A stretch of 64,000 nt of DNA, taken from assembly GCA_963790505.1 (NCBI GenBank), contig CAWBOT010000002.1, positions 62,001-126,000 on the forward strand. The letters are read 5' to 3'. Within the stretch, counting starts at the first letter, position 1, and the number at the start of each line of letters is the position of its first letter. This document shows, piece after piece, positions 39,851 to 49,031 of the stretch. The DNA is from Acidisarcina sp963790505 (GTDB taxonomy: Bacteria; Acidobacteriota; Terriglobia; Terriglobales; Acidobacteriaceae). Below the pieces are notes generated by a model, which had not been told where the DNA came from, did not search any database, and saw only the letters and a program-made list of their open reading frames with translations. A program made the position numbers and the translations under genes.

Positions 39851-40240
39851 CTACAGTACCGGGAGGTTGATGGTCTGGCCAACCTGGATTTTGTTGGGGT
39901 CGCTGAGGCCGTTGGCTTTGGCGATGTCAGTGTATTTGCTGGCCGCGCCGTAGAAGCGCTGGGCGACGTGCGAGAGGTTGTCGCCGGACTTGATGATGTA
40001 GGGCTGTTCGGCTCCGCCTGAGGTTACGATCTCGTGATGGAGATCGGCGTAGGTCGGGTCGGCCTTCTTGATCGCGTCCCAGACGCGGTTGGCGACGACG
40101 GTCGAAGGCACCGAGGCCTGGAGCAACAACTTATCGCCATCGAGGCCGACCTGCCCAACACTTGCGCCGAGGTCAGAGAAGCCCTCGATCGCCGAAATCA
40201 CTCCTGCGTACTTCTGTTTGAGCTGCTCCAAATCCGCCAT
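39851..40240 (-). CDS. BON- and LysM-domain protein (Kbp-like)
   Basis: The 129-residue protein has an N-terminal BON-like domain (about 15-70: DLGASVGQVGLDGDKLLLQA, ANRVWDAIKKADP) and a C-terminal LysM domain (about 80-128) with YIIKSGDNLSHVAQRFYG and ANGLSDPNKIQVGQTINLP. This two-domain layout is that of Kbp-type cytoplasmic or cell-envelope proteins. LysM binds peptidoglycan-like chains in many proteins, and Kbp of E. coli binds potassium. No signal peptide is seen. It neighbours the next small gene by 64 bp on the same strand. Confidence 0.82.
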   Translation of the reverse strand: MADLEQLKQKYAGVISAIEGFSDLGASVGQVGLDGDKLLLQASVPSTVVANRVWDAIKKADPTYADLHHEIVTSGGAEQPYIIKSGDNLSHVAQRFYGAASKYTDIAKANGLSDPNKIQVGQTINLPVL

Positions 40241-40304
40241 TCTTGAAATCTCCAGTCCGCATGATGCGGGAAGTTCTTTTGAAGCTGCGCTGCGCGCGTG
40301 TGTT

Positions 40305-40805
40305 CTAACCTTTGTGGTTCTCAGAGATGTGTTTGGCAGCGATGGCCAGCGCTGCCGCGCCCAAAGCCTGGATCATCTGGGGATGCGCTGCATAGACCTG
40401 GCTGAGCTTGTCGATGATCGAGGGGTCCTGCTTCTCGGCGTGCTCGGCCAGTGCCTGTACTTCTTCGGGAGGGACGGCCGCAGCCTGCTCAGGAGTGACG
40501 GTTCCGGGGGCGCTGCCGAGCAGGCCGGCAAGCGACCCGCCGCCCAGCTTTGCGAGCACCGCTGGGCCAGCCGCCGCGATCAGAGTATTCAGAACACTGG
40601 CTTGTTGCGTGCCGTCGCTCTTGGCGAATAATTGCGAGGCCTGCTGAGCGAAGGGTTCGGTCTCTCCGGAGCGGAAGACCTGCGCGAGGCCGCCGGCCAC
40701 GGCCGATTGCGGTGCTGCGCCGAGTAGCTGCTCCAGTTGACCGGAACCCGCTTCTCCACTCTGAAACTGCTTCGCCAAATCGCCCAGCGATGAAAGAAAT
40801 CCCAT
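40305..40805 (-). CDS. Uncharacterised alanine-rich 166-residue protein
   Basis: The sequence begins MGFLSSLGDLAKQFQSGEAG and is rich in Ala, Gly and Leu. No clear catalytic motif, signal peptide or strong membrane segment was found; the C-terminal stretch ALGAAALAIAAKHIS is weakly hydrophobic. Short repeated QLL/FAKS-type segments are visible. It might be a partner of the BON/LysM gene downstream on the same strand, but the function is unknown. Confidence 0.6.
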   Translation of the reverse strand: MGFLSSLGDLAKQFQSGEAGSGQLEQLLGAAPQSAVAGGLAQVFRSGETEPFAQQASQLFAKSDGTQQASVLNTLIAAAGPAVLAKLGGGSLAGLLGSAPGTVTPEQAAAVPPEEVQALAEHAEKQDPSIIDKLSQVYAAHPQMIQALGAAALAIAAKHISENHKG

Positions 40806-40991
40806 GAATGTTCGCCTTTCCAGTACTGAAGAATGCGGTGCGGTGGTTCGCAGGCAAGATTACAGTTTCCTGATAACGGTGTCAGTGAAAAGCGCGTGAA
40901 TGATGATGATGGGATCAAAATTGCGGGATTTCCAGCCGGCTGACTTCGCGAGTGGCTCTCCAAGACGAAAGCGCAGGGTGCGATTTGCAAA

Positions 40992-42269
40992 TCAAAGCCG
41001 GGGGTGAGTTGAGACTTCGACCTGCGGACTCGGGCCGACGACTGCCCAGGAGATAACAGGCATCAGCGCATTGTCTTTGAGGTTCTGATCGACACCCAGG
41101 AAGCCGCCGATGAGGTCAACCTCGAATATCGTTTTGTCGGGCAGGTTCACGGTCACTGGCGCCCTGGATAGGCCGCTGGGGAAGGAATCCAACGAGACGC
41201 CTGCGGCAGAATGGAAGCCATCGCCCGTCTGAGGCAAGATCCAGTCTTTTCGAGGTGCGGAAAGCATGTGATTCCGCGGTCTGCTCGCTTTATCTCCCAG
41301 ATATGGAAAGAGGTCAGTAATCCAGCCCGTGGCCATGGTCGTGGCGTAAGCGGCCTCCGGTTTGTAAATTGCTTTCCAGAACTCGCGGTTTGGATGGCCG
41401 TTTGCCGTGGCGACGAACTCGTCGAGGATCTGAATCAACCTTGGAACCCACCAATCGAGATCGTAGGTGCGAAGGACTTCAACGCGCTCCCGGATCCGTT
41501 GCCAATCGGAGGGCGTGCCGTCGAGCGTGACCTTTGGAATGCCGCAAACGCAGAACATCTCATATTCGAAGTAATACTGGTATGTATCCATCAGAGCGAC
41601 TTCGGAGGACGTCCTGATGGAAGGCGTTGTGGTCGAGAAATCACATGTCAGCGTTTCGTAGAGGACAGGATCTGAATTGGCCTGGATTGCCGCGGAAAAC
41701 TGGGAAATGAAGTCTGGCCAGCGATCCGGGCTGAGAGAGTCGGTAGAGATAGAGAGAGCCTGTTTGCCCTCGTGCCTGACGATCTGATGACGCAAAGCCT
41801 CTGTGTTTTCGCGCACATGGTGCCCGAAGCCCTGGGCGATGGTGAGCCAGATCGTATCGGGCGACAGTGCCAGCGGCCGGTGATTGCTAAAGGCCAGATG
41901 CACTGCCTCCATCAACGGATGAAGCAGGCCGCCCTTAGGAGGTGAAGCTTCAGCTTTGTGCAGCCTTGCTGCCGTTTTTTTCCAGACCACACGGAGTGGG
42001 TCCAGGGTAGGCGGAGTCGCGACAACGCTCACGCCGGGTGGAACTCTCGCGACGTAATAACCCTCGGCGGCCAGTGAAGGGAGATCGCGGTCGGGCATGA
42101 TCAGGATAGAACCTGCCACACGGCGTTCCACGCTGTCTGCGAGGCTACTGACCCACAGAGGTTCGGTAGCGGGGACTACATCGTCAACGGCAAAGGTGAT
42201 TCCAGAATTGGTGGGGCGTAGTTCGAGTTTAAGAGGTGCGTTGGGAGGCGATCCTGGATGATCTGGCAT
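40992..42269 (-). CDS. DUF4419 family protein
   Basis: The 425-residue protein matches the DUF4419 pattern: MEAVHLAFSNHRPLALSPDT, then IWLTIAQGFGHHVRENTEAL and SSEVALMDTYQYYFEYEM. The domain is found in bacteria and fungi and has no assigned reaction that I know. Conserved His and Asp residues in QGFGHH and the acidic segments could bind metal. It has no signal peptide. A 56-residue membrane protein ends 9 bp upstream of its start on the same strand, so co-transcription is likely. Confidence 0.82.
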   Translation of the reverse strand: MPDHPGSPPNAPLKLELRPTNSGITFAVDDVVPATEPLWVSSLADSVERRVAGSILIMPDRDLPSLAAEGYYVARVPPGVSVVATPPTLDPLRVVWKKTAARLHKAEASPPKGGLLHPLMEAVHLAFSNHRPLALSPDTIWLTIAQGFGHHVRENTEALRHQIVRHEGKQALSISTDSLSPDRWPDFISQFSAAIQANSDPVLYETLTCDFSTTTPSIRTSSEVALMDTYQYYFEYEMFCVCGIPKVTLDGTPSDWQRIRERVEVLRTYDLDWWVPRLIQILDEFVATANGHPNREFWKAIYKPEAAYATTMATGWITDLFPYLGDKASRPRNHMLSAPRKDWILPQTGDGFHSAAGVSLDSFPSGLSRAPVTVNLPDKTIFEVDLIGGFLGVDQNLKDNALMPVISWAVVGPSPQVEVSTHPRL

Positions 42270-42278
42270 TGCGATACG

Positions 42279-42449
42279 TCAGTATGTTTGGCGGCCGAAG
42301 AGGCGGTCTTTTTCTTTACAGGGGGTGCTTCCACAGCCGTAGGCGCAGCAGGCGAAGATCGCGACTCCGAAGAGTGCCAAACCGATGGGAACCCAGACTC
42401 CCATGGCGTGGAGCCAGATCATGAGCGCGTGCAACTTCAACGAAAGCAT
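42279..42449 (-). CDS. Small (56-residue) predicted membrane protein
   Basis: ATG at 42449 is preceded by an SD-like AGGTGAG. The frame reads 56 residues: MLSLKLHALMIWLHAMGVWV, then a hydrophobic segment with PIGLALFGVAIFACC and a Cys-rich tail (YGCGSTPCKEKDRLF). It has one or two membrane-spanning segments and a charged C-terminus. No family is recognised. It lies 9 bp before the DUF4419 gene, so a shared transcript is likely. It is too short for most gene finders. Confidence 0.6.
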   Translation of the reverse strand: MLSLKLHALMIWLHAMGVWVPIGLALFGVAIFACCAYGCGSTPCKEKDRLFGRQTY

Positions 42450-42486
42450 GATGCTCACCTATATTTGCTAGGACGGATGAATCCTT

Positions 42487-43869
42487 TTGCGGGTTGCCCG
42501 CATCCCGCCTTTGATCCCAAGTATCCCATTGTTTTTCACCGATGAAAAGGCGAAACTTTGGCTTGCGGTGGATAACTCTTCCCCCAATTCGCGGGACGGG
42601 CCTCGGGTGGCGTGGCTGTTCCTGGATCTGAACTCCTATTTTGCGTCGGTGGAGCAGGAGTTGCAGCCTAAGCTGCGTGGGCGACCGGTGGCGGTGGTGC
42701 CGCTGTTTGCCGACACAACCTGCTGTATTGCCGCCAGTTACGAGGCGAAGGCCTTTGGGGTTCGCACCGGAACGACGGTCGGCGACGCGAAGAGGATGTG
42801 CCCGGGAATCGAGCTGATCGAGGCGCGGCACGAAGTCTATGTCGATTACCATCACCGAATTATCGAAGCGGTCGAGACGTGCGTGCCGGTGTCGGCGGTG
42901 ATGTCGATCGATGAGATGGCGTGCCGGTTGATGGGGCGGGAGCAGCCGCTGCTGGCGGCGCTCGATCTGGGGCGGCGGGTAAAGCAGGCGGTCCGCGACC
43001 GGGCGGGGGAGACGCTGCGCTGCTCAGTCGGCCTCGCGCCGAACCGATATCTGGCGAAGATTGCCTCGGACATGGAAAAGCCGGACGGTCTGGTGGCGCT
43101 GACGAAGGACATTCTGGAGCCGGCGCTGCGCGGGCTGACGCCACGCGATCTGCCCGGAGTGGGCGCACGGATGGAGAAGCGGCTGCACGAGTGCGGTATC
43201 CGTACCATGGAGCAGCTGCTGAATCTGGGCCGCGAGGAGATGAATTCGGTCTGGGGCGGCGTTGGCGGCGAGAAGCTGTGGCACTGGCTGCGCGGCGAGG
43301 ACTTCAACGATCCGGAGCTGGAGCATCAGAAATCGATCAGCCAATCGCACATGCTTGCACCCGATCTGCGGACGATGGAAGGCGCGTACGCGGTGACGCA
43401 CAAGCTGCTGCATAAGGCGGCGATGCGGCTGAGGTCGGCGCGGCTGTGGACGACGCATCTGTCGCTGCAGATCAAATATGCGGTGCCGAAGGCGGCGGCG
43501 ACGAAGCAGCATTTGTCGGGGATTCCGCAGAACGCGTGGTCGAAGGGGACCACGCTGATTGAGTGCCAGGACAACCAGACGCTGATCGAGGGGTTGCAGA
43601 AGCTGTGGGCGGAGCGACCGCAGGGTGCGGGCTACGAGAAGCCATTCTATTCGGGGATCGCGCTGAACAATCTTGTTCCCGACCATCTGCATACGCTGAG
43701 CCTGTTCTCGGGGCTGGAGAGCGAGTCGCGGCGGGCGCGGATCTCGAGCACGATGGATTCGCTGAATTTGAAATATGGGACGCACACGGTGATGGCGGCG
43801 AGCATGTTACTAGCGGGTGCAGCGGCGCCAACGCGGATTGCGTTCACGAGTATTCCAGACCTGTTTTGA
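42487..43869 (+). CDS. Y-family DNA polymerase (DinB/UmuC-like)
   Basis: The 460-residue protein has a first catalytic Asp in WLFLDLNSYFASVEQEL (about residue 47) and the second catalytic pair in VMSIDEMACRL. A thumb region with the helix-hairpin-helix GLTPRDLPGVGARMEKRLHE follows, then a little-finger domain and a C-terminal segment MDSLNLKYGTHTVMAASM. It copies past damaged DNA. The TTG start at 42487 adds about 40 residues before the conserved core, and a GTG at 42568 is a plausible alternative. No imuA, dnaE2 or lexA-like operator was recognised nearby, so it is not evidently part of an ImuAB-DnaE2 cassette. Confidence 0.87.
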   Translation: MRVARIPPLIPSIPLFFTDEKAKLWLAVDNSSPNSRDGPRVAWLFLDLNSYFASVEQELQPKLRGRPVAVVPLFADTTCCIAASYEAKAFGVRTGTTVGDAKRMCPGIELIEARHEVYVDYHHRIIEAVETCVPVSAVMSIDEMACRLMGREQPLLAALDLGRRVKQAVRDRAGETLRCSVGLAPNRYLAKIASDMEKPDGLVALTKDILEPALRGLTPRDLPGVGARMEKRLHECGIRTMEQLLNLGREEMNSVWGGVGGEKLWHWLRGEDFNDPELEHQKSISQSHMLAPDLRTMEGAYAVTHKLLHKAAMRLRSARLWTTHLSLQIKYAVPKAAATKQHLSGIPQNAWSKGTTLIECQDNQTLIEGLQKLWAERPQGAGYEKPFYSGIALNNLVPDHLHTLSLFSGLESESRRARISSTMDSLNLKYGTHTVMAASMLLAGAAAPTRIAFTSIPDLF

Positions 43870-44268
43870 CGCCTGAAGCCGGCAGCGCGCCGCAGCTTTG
43901 CAGGTGGGTGAATTTGAAGTCGCCGGGGAACTTCAGGCCATAACCGAGAGCCCGGTCCATGCTGATGTGTGTCATCCAGATGAGCGCGAGTTTTCCGGCG
44001 AGCGGCGAGCTCCACTGCCAGGAGGCGAAACCCAATGCGAGCGGCAGCACGTAATTGTGAGCGGAGTTGTAGATGGCCGCAGCGACTCGTCCGCGGGAGC
44101 GCAAGTAGGCGAGAGATCGGGGGCGAGGAGGAGCAGCGCGAAAAATGCCCAATGCCCAGGGTAGAGGCGCTGGTAGGCGACACAGCCGACAAACAAAGCG
44201 AGAAGAGCTTCGAGGCGAAGGAGGATGTCGGGCCGGGCGAGGTAGAAGGAGGGTTGCGGGTCAAACAT
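43844..44268 (-). pseudogene. DUF4260 membrane protein, frameshift near 44115
   Basis: From ATG 44268 the sequence MFDPQPSFYLARPDILLRLEA starts with a hydrophobic region (LLALFVGCVAYQRLY, then FFALLLLAPDLS). At 44115 the frame changes and continues as AYLRSRGRVAAAIYNSAHNY and LALIWMTHISMDRALGYGLK, both DUF4260 features. Adding one base would give about 141 residues, the family's normal length. Function is unknown. The 3' end overlaps the polymerase gene on the other strand by 26 bp. Confidence 0.75.
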
Positions 44269-44421
44269 AAGACTACTGTAGCGGAGATGGTGCAGAGTGG
44301 AAGTCACTATCTGGTTGGAGGAATTAAAACCTCTTCGGCACTACTGAATCTCAGCCGATTCACGATACTCTAACTTGAACGCTAATGCCGCGCGCGGCTT
44401 TCGGAGGAGTGCGTTTCCGAA

Positions 44422-45480
44422 ATGACGATGAACCTTACCCCCCAGGCCCAGACGATTCTGGATACTCCGTTCCCTGTAGAATTTGCCGCCGGTGCGCGCA
44501 GTGCGGTCGAGACGTGCCTGCGGATTCAGCCGGAGGAGAAGGTGACGCTGATCACGGATCAGGCGACGGCTGCGATCGCGGGTTCGCTGGCCGCCGAGCT
44601 GACGGCGAAGGGCTGCCGCTGGGACGGGTTCATCCTCGAAGAGCTTGCGCCGCGGCCGCTGGTCGATATGCCAGACGCGGTGCTGCAGGACATGGAGACC
44701 TCGGACATCAGCATCTTTGCGGTGGTGGTGCAGCGCAACGAGCTGCACTCGCGGATGCAGATGACGAGCGTGGTCAATCGCCGGCGAATGCGCCACGCGC
44801 ACATGGTGAACATCACGCCGCAGATCATGTGCGAGGGGATGCGGGCGGATTTTCACCTTGTCGACCGGCTGAGCCAGAAGCTGATTGAGAAGGTGCGGGG
44901 GGCGAGCTACATTCGCGCGACGACGGCGGCGGGGACGGATATTCGCGCGGAGCTGAATCCGGAATACAAGTGGCTGAAGACCTCGGGGATTATTTCGCGC
45001 GACAAGTGGGGCAATCTGCCGGGCGGGGAGATCTTTACGACTCCCGGCGAGGTGAATGGGACGTTCGTGGTCGATGGCGTGGTGGGCGATTATCTTTGCG
45101 CGCGCTTTGGCTTGCTCGACGCACATCCGCTGACGATCACGATCAAGGGAAACCGCATCGTCGAATGCGAATCGGAGAACGCGGAGTTGCGTGGGGAGTT
45201 CTGGGCATATACGCACACGGATGAGAATTCCGACCGAGTCGGCGAGTTTGCGATCGGGACGAATGTGGGGATTGAGCGGGTGATCGGCAACATTCTGCAG
45301 GACGAGAAGTTTCCCGGGATCCACATCGCGTTTGGCAATCCGTATGGGGAGCACACTGGCGCGCCGTGGAGTTCGTCGACGCATATCGACGTGGTCGGAC
45401 TGCGATTCAACATATGGGTGGGCACGCGTGATGGAGAAGAGCAGATCATGCGCGACGGGCAGTTCCTGGTAGAGGCGTAG
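44422..45480 (+). CDS. M29-like aminopeptidase family protein
   Basis: The 352-residue protein fits the AMPS/PepT-type M29 family and the related NicX-type dioxygenases: PGGEIFTTPGEVNGTFVVDG, EFAIGTNVGIERVIGNILQD and HIAFGNPYGEHTGAPWSSST. The Glu and His residues in these stretches form the dinuclear metal site. The plausible role is removal of N-terminal amino acids. ATG 44422 (MTMNLTP) or 44428 may be the start. Its TAG overlaps the Nudix gene's GTG start by one base, so the two genes are one transcript. Confidence 0.84.
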   Translation: MTMNLTPQAQTILDTPFPVEFAAGARSAVETCLRIQPEEKVTLITDQATAAIAGSLAAELTAKGCRWDGFILEELAPRPLVDMPDAVLQDMETSDISIFAVVVQRNELHSRMQMTSVVNRRRMRHAHMVNITPQIMCEGMRADFHLVDRLSQKLIEKVRGASYIRATTAAGTDIRAELNPEYKWLKTSGIISRDKWGNLPGGEIFTTPGEVNGTFVVDGVVGDYLCARFGLLDAHPLTITIKGNRIVECESENAELRGEFWAYTHTDENSDRVGEFAIGTNVGIERVIGNILQDEKFPGIHIAFGNPYGEHTGAPWSSSTHIDVVGLRFNIWVGTRDGEEQIMRDGQFLVEA

Positions 45481-46064
45481 TGTCTTCCGACGCCGACAAT
45501 CCTGATGAAAAGCTGTCGATGAAGACCATCGACAGCCGCGTGGTCTACAAGAACCGCTGGATGTCGGTCCGCGAAGACGCGATCGAGCGGCTGGATGGCT
45601 CGCGGGGCATCTATTCCTATGTGGAGAAGCCGCCGGCGGTGCTGATTATTCCGCTCGAGGGCTCGCTTGAAGACGGTCATGTGTACCTCGTGGAGCAGCT
45701 GCGCTATCCGATTGGGAAGAGGTTCATGGAGTTTCCCGGCGGCGCATGGGAGGAAAATCCCGAGGCCGAGCCGGCTGACATCGCGCGCGGCGAACTGCAG
45801 GAAGAGACAGGCCTGGTTCCGGGGCGCATGGACTACGTGGGGTTTCTCTACTTCGCGTATGGGATGAGCAACCAAGGCTTCCACCTATATTGCGCGACGG
45901 AGCTGGTGCAGGGCGAAGCGACGCCCGAGGCAACGGAGCAGGATCTGGTGTTGCGGCGGGTGAGCGTGCGGGAGTTTGAGGAGATGTGCCGCGATGGCGT
46001 GATCCAGGATTCGGCGACGGTGTCGGCGTGGGCGTTGCTGAAGGCGCGGTGGGAGTTGCTGTAG
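45480..46064 (+). CDS. Nudix hydrolase (ADP-ribose pyrophosphatase type)
   Basis: The 194-residue protein contains a Nudix box: MEFPGGAWEENPEAEPADI followed by ARGELQEETGLV. The first Arg of the usual REUxEE is replaced by Gly, while the two metal-binding Glu residues remain. The N-terminal strand SRVVYKNRWMSVREDAIER is typical of ADP-ribose pyrophosphatases. GTG 45480 is chosen because it overlaps the aminopeptidase stop; ATG 45519 is a possible alternative. It likely hydrolyses a nucleoside diphosphate-linked compound. Confidence 0.87.
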   Translation: MSSDADNPDEKLSMKTIDSRVVYKNRWMSVREDAIERLDGSRGIYSYVEKPPAVLIIPLEGSLEDGHVYLVEQLRYPIGKRFMEFPGGAWEENPEAEPADIARGELQEETGLVPGRMDYVGFLYFAYGMSNQGFHLYCATELVQGEATPEATEQDLVLRRVSVREFEEMCRDGVIQDSATVSAWALLKARWELL

Positions 46065-46146
46065 CACACGCCATCTCTACTGGTTGAACGATTGCAAACG
46101 CGCTCACAGGCGCACAAGCTAAACTGGGAGTCGGAACAACCAGCTC

Positions 46147-47469
46147 ATGTCAGATCTTCTTCCAGCTTCCGCGGGCCTGCTCGAACCCTCTACCGGGATT
46201 CCACCGCGCAAGGTCGCCATTCTTGGTTTTGGTACGGTGGGCAGCTCGGTGGCGCGCATTCTTTGCGACCTGCAGCCGAGTGTGCTGGAGCTAACCCATA
46301 TCTTCAATCGCGGCATCGCGCGGAAGCGAGTGGATTGGCTTTCGTGTCCGGTTGAATGGTCGGAGGACGCCGAGCGGGTGCTGGCGTCGGACGCGGACAT
46401 TATCGTCGAACTGGCGGGTGGGCTCGATCCGGCGCGAGGCTGGGTGCAGAGCGCGCTGGAACGCGGGAAGTCGGTCGTCACGGCTAACAAGAAGCTGATC
46501 GCCGTGCACGGCATCGAGCTTGAGGCGCTGGCACGGAACCGCAATTGCGAGTTGCTCTTTGGAGCGGCTGTTGCGGGGGGCATTCCGGTGATTCCCGGAT
46601 TGCAGCAGGGGCTTGCCGGCGACCAGTGCCATCGCATCGAGGGCATTCTCAACGGGACATGCAATTTCATTCTGAGCAAGATGGAAGCCGGCGCGGAGTT
46701 TGCCGATGCGTTAGCTGAGGCGCAGCTGATGGGCTATGCCGAGGCCGACCCAACGGAAGATGTGGGCGGTTTTGACGCGCGCGCGAAGCTGACGATACTG
46801 ACGCGCATTGCGTTGGGCGCGCAGATTGACTCGGGCGAAGTTCCTGCGGGATCGATTGTTCCCATCGCGGCGATCGACTTTGCCTATGCGCATGAGTTGA
46901 AGTGCACGATCCGGCAGATCTCGCGGGCGCAGATTTCGTCCGACACCTCACGAGGCCTGCGTGTGCAAGCGACGGTTGGACCGATGCTGGTTCCGCAGGC
47001 GTCACCTTTCGCGTGGTCGCGAGGGACGGAGAACATGGTGATCGTGAGCGGGAAGTATGGCGGCGATACGGTCTTTTCCGGGCATGGTGCAGGTGGCCAT
47101 CCGACGGCCGTCGCGGTTGTCTCGGACCTGCTGGCAATCGCACATGGGTCGAAGGCGCCGATGATTACCGGACGCGCGGCTACGGTGAGCGGCGACCTGC
47201 TGTTGCGGCATTACATCCGGTTCATTGTGAAAGACCGGCCGGGCATTGTGGCGGAGATTGCGGGCGGCCTGGCGCGGCAGGGAATCAATATCGGCGCGCT
47301 TCTGCAGCGGCCCGGATATCCGTCGGAGAGCCTGCCGTTTGTGGTGACCGTCGAGCCGTGCTCGACCTCGGCGCTGAAGCGAGCGCTGGAAGAGATTGGG
47401 AAGCTGGATTGCCTGATCGAGCCTCCGCTGGAGCTGCAGATTCTGGAGCCGGAGAGTGGTGGGGGATAG
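46147..47469 (+). CDS. hom: Homoserine dehydrogenase
   Basis: The 440-residue protein has the NAD(P)-binding loop ILGFGTVGSSVARIL (about residues 24-38). The catalytic domain contains TANKKLIA, LFGAAVAGGIPVI and NGTCNFILSKMEAG with the family Lys. A C-terminal ACT domain (FIVKDRPGIVAEIAGGLARQ; GINIGALLQR) matches the feedback-regulated type. It reduces aspartate semialdehyde to homoserine in Thr/Met synthesis. No other gene of the pathway is next to it in the window. The ATG at 46147 precedes the family core with no strong ribosome site. Confidence 0.95.
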   Translation: MSDLLPASAGLLEPSTGIPPRKVAILGFGTVGSSVARILCDLQPSVLELTHIFNRGIARKRVDWLSCPVEWSEDAERVLASDADIIVELAGGLDPARGWVQSALERGKSVVTANKKLIAVHGIELEALARNRNCELLFGAAVAGGIPVIPGLQQGLAGDQCHRIEGILNGTCNFILSKMEAGAEFADALAEAQLMGYAEADPTEDVGGFDARAKLTILTRIALGAQIDSGEVPAGSIVPIAAIDFAYAHELKCTIRQISRAQISSDTSRGLRVQATVGPMLVPQASPFAWSRGTENMVIVSGKYGGDTVFSGHGAGGHPTAVAVVSDLLAIAHGSKAPMITGRAATVSGDLLLRHYIRFIVKDRPGIVAEIAGGLARQGINIGALLQRPGYPSESLPFVVTVEPCSTSALKRALEEIGKLDCLIEPPLELQILEPESGGG

Positions 47470-47529
47470 GGCCGGACGGAACCCGCTGTATCTTCCTCCG
47501 ACGGGTGTCCGGATGACATCCCCATAACG

Positions 47530-48837
47530 TCATTTCTTATCAAGCGGCTGTTTCTCGGTGATCCGAGGGCGATTCTCTGCTTGTAATTCTTTGCTGACCT
47601 TTTCCACCTCGCGAAAGACGCGGAGCAGGTTTCCGCCGAGGAGCTTGTCGCAGTCGGCGGCGGAGTAGCCGCGCGCGACCAATGCCGCGGTGATTTTGGG
47701 CAGGTCTGCGGCGGAGTCGATGCCTTGGGGCAGTTGCCCGTCGACACCGTCGAAGTCGGAGCCGAGTCCGACATGGTCGATGCCGGCCACCCTGGCTACA
47801 TGGTCAATCTGGTCGATGAGCGCGCTAAGCGGGGGACGCGGAATCTTGTCGGCGTAACTCCGCTCAATTTTATCGATGTCGCCGTAGAGGACTTCGCGGC
47901 CGTCGGCCTTGGCTTTGTCTTTTAAGTCCTGGATTGCTTTCTCGACCTCGGGTTTTTGGGCAAGCATCGTGTTGCGGTAGGCCTGGCTGATGAATCCGGA
48001 GAAGAAGTTCACCTGGACCACGCCGCCATTCTTCGCGACGGCGCGGAGCATGTCGTCGGTCATGTTGCGGGGCGCGTCGCAGAGCGCGCGGGCGGCGGAG
48101 TGCGAAGCGATCACCGGTGCGCGGCTGACGGCCACTGCGCGGTAGAAGGTCTTGTCGGCGACGTGCGAGATATCGACCATCATGCCGAGGCGGTTCATCT
48201 CGCGGACGACATTATCGCCGAATTCGGTGAGGCCCTCTTTGGTGTGCGGGACCTTGGGGTCGTCGGGATTGTTCGGGTCGATGACGCCGGAGGAGTCGGC
48301 CCAGTCGAGGGAGTTCGCCCAGGTGAGGGTCATGTAGCGAACGCCTAGCTTGTAGTAGTCGCGCAGCAACGGGATGCTGTTCTCAATCGAGTGGCCGCCC
48401 TCGATGCCCATCAGTGCGGCGAGCTTGTGGTCGCGGTGGGCGGCGAGGATGTCATCGGGCGAAAAGGCCATGCGCATCTTGTCGGGATGCTTCGCAGCCT
48501 GCTGGTAGACGGAGTCGATCAGCTCGAGCGTTCGCCGCGCGAAATGGTCCTTGTAGAGGTCGGGCTCGACCCAGATGGAGAAGAACTCCGCGCCGAGGTT
48601 GCCCTGGTTGATCGCGTCGAAATTTATCTGGCCGCCATTGAGCGGCATGGCGAGGTCGAAGTTCTCGTCGAGGAAACGCTGCGGCGTGTCAGCGTGGGTG
48701 TCGATGACGATGGCGTGGCTCTGGATTGAGTCGGCGGATGGCTTTGCTTTGGGCACGGGTGGCCTCGTGGTGGAGTTCTGGGCGAAGAGCGGCAGCACAG
48801 TAGCGAGGAGCAGGAAGGATGTGGTGGCTGGTTTCAT
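47530..48837 (-). CDS. Secreted M19 membrane-dipeptidase-like zinc dipeptidase
   Basis: ATG 48837 gives 435 residues with signal peptide MKPATTSFLLLATVLPLFAQ. Metal ligands are visible: VIDTHADTPQRF (HxD), MGIEGGHSIEN (Glu), MMVDISHVADK, VIASHSAARAL (His) and LGSDFDGVDG (Asp). The family cleaves dipeptides and D-amino-acid dipeptides in the periplasm. The 100 codons upstream of 48837 are not believed because they would run into the divergent cytochrome gene and lack a signal peptide. Confidence 0.92.
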   Translation of the reverse strand: MKPATTSFLLLATVLPLFAQNSTTRPPVPKAKPSADSIQSHAIVIDTHADTPQRFLDENFDLAMPLNGGQINFDAINQGNLGAEFFSIWVEPDLYKDHFARRTLELIDSVYQQAAKHPDKMRMAFSPDDILAAHRDHKLAALMGIEGGHSIENSIPLLRDYYKLGVRYMTLTWANSLDWADSSGVIDPNNPDDPKVPHTKEGLTEFGDNVVREMNRLGMMVDISHVADKTFYRAVAVSRAPVIASHSAARALCDAPRNMTDDMLRAVAKNGGVVQVNFFSGFISQAYRNTMLAQKPEVEKAIQDLKDKAKADGREVLYGDIDKIERSYADKIPRPPLSALIDQIDHVARVAGIDHVGLGSDFDGVDGQLPQGIDSAADLPKITAALVARGYSAADCDKLLGGNLLRVFREVEKVSKELQAENRPRITEKQPLDKK

Positions 48838-49031
48838 GGATTCAATGTCCGGTAGCCGATTGTATCGTGCAGCCGCGATTGAGCAATGCTGCGATGACCG
48901 GAGCCACCACCACGGATAGATTTCAACGATGAATGAAGCCTCCACGTCTATTGTTGATTCAATAACAAAGTCAGCCGCCTCATCGAGTCTTCCTGCGCGC
49001 TGTTCCCGTCTTATCTCCGGGAAGAGCACAA

